Assembly: GCA_942493345.1 (NCBI GenBank)
Contig: OW818695.1
Span: 682,001 to 746,000 of the forward strand
From: GWE2-42-39 sp942493345
Lineage (GTDB): Bacteria; Bacteroidota; Bacteroidia; Bacteroidales; Prolixibacteraceae
Direction of reading: 5' to 3'
DNA: 64,000 nucleotides
Positions 63,083 through 64,000 of this stretch are shown here, one piece after another. The number at the start of each line of letters is the position of its first letter. Position 1 is the stretch's first letter. The position numbers and the translations under genes are program-made. The notes below the pieces were generated by a model. It saw only the letters and a program-made list of their open reading frames with translations, was not told where the DNA came from and made no database searches.

Positions 63083-63134
63083 ACAGATTGAATCCTTCGT
63101 TACCGGATTTAGAACGATACTTACATCAACAATT

Positions 63135-64000
63135 ATGAACATAACAAAACTAGTCATCGCCTGTTTCGTCATTCTTTTCAGTTTTGGCGAATTACACGCC
63201 CAACGGTATCAAACAGAGATTACCGATTCGGTGTCGATGAATACTTATACGTATGCAACCAAAGATGGTGAAGAATTAAAGCTGGACCTTTATCTACCGG
63301 CCCTTAAATTCGAAAAAAACAAACCGGTTTTTATATATGTCCACGGAGGCGGATTTTCTGGAGGCGACCGTTCGAATGGAAAAACGTTCTGCACCCGGCT
63401 TGCAAAAATGGGTTATGCTGCGATTTCGCTTGGATACCGGTTGACCAGAAAGAATAAAGAAGCAGGTTTTGGCTGCGACTGTCCGGCCATCGAAAAAAGG
63501 GCAACCTTCCAGGCTTCGGTTGACGACATCCAGGATGCTACCTCCTATTTAATACAGAACCGCGAACTGTTTGGTATCGATCCGCATAAAATTATTTTGA
63601 GCGGAAGTAGCGCCGGGGCAGAAGCAGTGCTGAATGCTGCTTACCAGCCTCCTTTTTGCTATGGCCTTGATTCCGGCCCGGTTGCCTATGCCGGGGTAAT
63701 CAGCATGGCAGGCGCAATCCCCGACCTGAGCAAGGTGTACAACGAATCGGCCATCCCTTCCATGTTTTTTCACGGCACCTGCGACAACCTGGTTCCGTAT
63801 GCTTCGGCTCCGCACCATTACTGCAAGGAAAACGAGCCCGGCTATATCATGCTTCATGGAGGATATTCCATTTCTGAAAAACTTCGCGAACTGGGAAAAC
63901 CGTATTGGCTGATTACCATTTGCGGGGGAGCCCACGAATGGGCAGGCCGTCCGACAAACGATTATTTCGATGAAATAACCCGCTTTTGCTACGAATTTGT
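63135..64000 (+). CDS. Secreted alpha/beta hydrolase (partial, 3' end beyond the window)
   Basis: An open frame of 288 codons runs from the ATG at 63135 to the right edge. A signal peptide (LVIACFVILFSFGELHA) is followed by the oxyanion HGGG motif (VYVHGGGFSGGDRS) and the nucleophile elbow GSSAG. The catalytic His may lie in GGAHEWAGRP near the end. The set corresponds to the hormone-sensitive-lipase/BD-FAE-like esterase group; carbohydrate or lipid ester substrates are possible. It follows the MaoC gene after 52 bp. Confidence 0.85.
   Translation, partial: MNITKLVIACFVILFSFGELHAQRYQTEITDSVSMNTYTYATKDGEELKLDLYLPALKFEKNKPVFIYVHGGGFSGGDRSNGKTFCTRLAKMGYAAISLGYRLTRKNKEAGFGCDCPAIEKRATFQASVDDIQDATSYLIQNRELFGIDPHKIILSGSSAGAEAVLNAAYQPPFCYGLDSGPVAYAGVISMAGAIPDLSKVYNESAIPSMFFHGTCDNLVPYASAPHHYCKENEPGYIMLHGGYSISEKLRELGKPYWLITICGGAHEWAGRPTNDYFDEITRFCYEF

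Overview
The window is chromosomal DNA from a member of the Bacteroidota, most likely an anaerobic marine or sediment member of the Marinilabiliales/Prolixibacteraceae type (the rank below phylum is inference). Supporting signs are a C-terminal type IX secretion sorting domain, a BtuB/BtuG-style TonB cobalamin uptake operon, the rodA-mrdA-mreDCB-purH gene order, lipoprotein signals, several TAnnTTTG promoter boxes and an electron-bifurcating type [FeFe] hydrogenase.

Layout. 1-13.8 kb: two tandem NhaD Na+/H+ antiporters (the first cut by the window edge), a TamB-like envelope protein divergent from tsaD, a CobW-type GTPase, an AEC permease, a HAD phosphatase and a lipoprotein GH2 beta-galactosidase. 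14.1-15.3 kb: an AT-rich RsgA paralogue and a tRNA-Gly(CCC). 15.4-27.0 kb: a complete class 1 CRISPR-Cas locus consisting of a WYL regulator with palindromic upstream sites, cas6, a REP-associated transposase gene broken by a 50-bp palindrome, an HU-like gene, a cluster of TGCGCA palindromes, a 45-codon remnant resembling the N-terminus of a Cst1-type Cas8, then cas5-cas8(csp2)-cas7(csp1)-cas3 of what looks like the PGING-type I system, then cas4-cas1-cas2, a leader with a strong hairpin, and an array of 9 repeats and 8 spacers. 27.1-30.5 kb: a DUF4010 membrane protein, a DinB-like protein, a PfkB sugar kinase and ACP phosphodiesterase. 30.6-37.9 kb: the rod-shape/elongasome operon with purH. 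38.1-45.9 kb: a MacB-type permease, a SIMPL protein, a small lipoprotein, an AddB-like nuclease, a TlpA-like protein and CoaD. 46.0-49.8 kb: a four-gene glycosyl-transfer operon. 50.1-56.3 kb: hydrogenase genes hydC-hydB-hydA, an alkyltransferase, a secreted protein and the H-cluster maturase hydE. 56.6-62.4 kb: a cobalamin-riboswitch operon coding for a T9SS-exported surface protein, a BtuB-like receptor and a BtuG-like beta-propeller lipoprotein. 62.6 kb to the end: a MaoC hydratase and the start of a secreted alpha/beta hydrolase.

The most interesting region is the CRISPR locus. It appears to be a mosaic: the AT-rich interference cassette (about 18.88-24.37 kb) sits between more GC-rich cas6 on one side and cas4-cas1-cas2 on the other, and a scar of a different Cas8 family lies exactly at the left junction. 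The stretch between cas6 and cas5 also carries two REP-like palindromes with an identical 14-base core; one of them lies inside the transposase gene, and removing exactly 50 bp restores a normal-length open frame. Family names were assigned from remembered motifs and gene order, without database searches.
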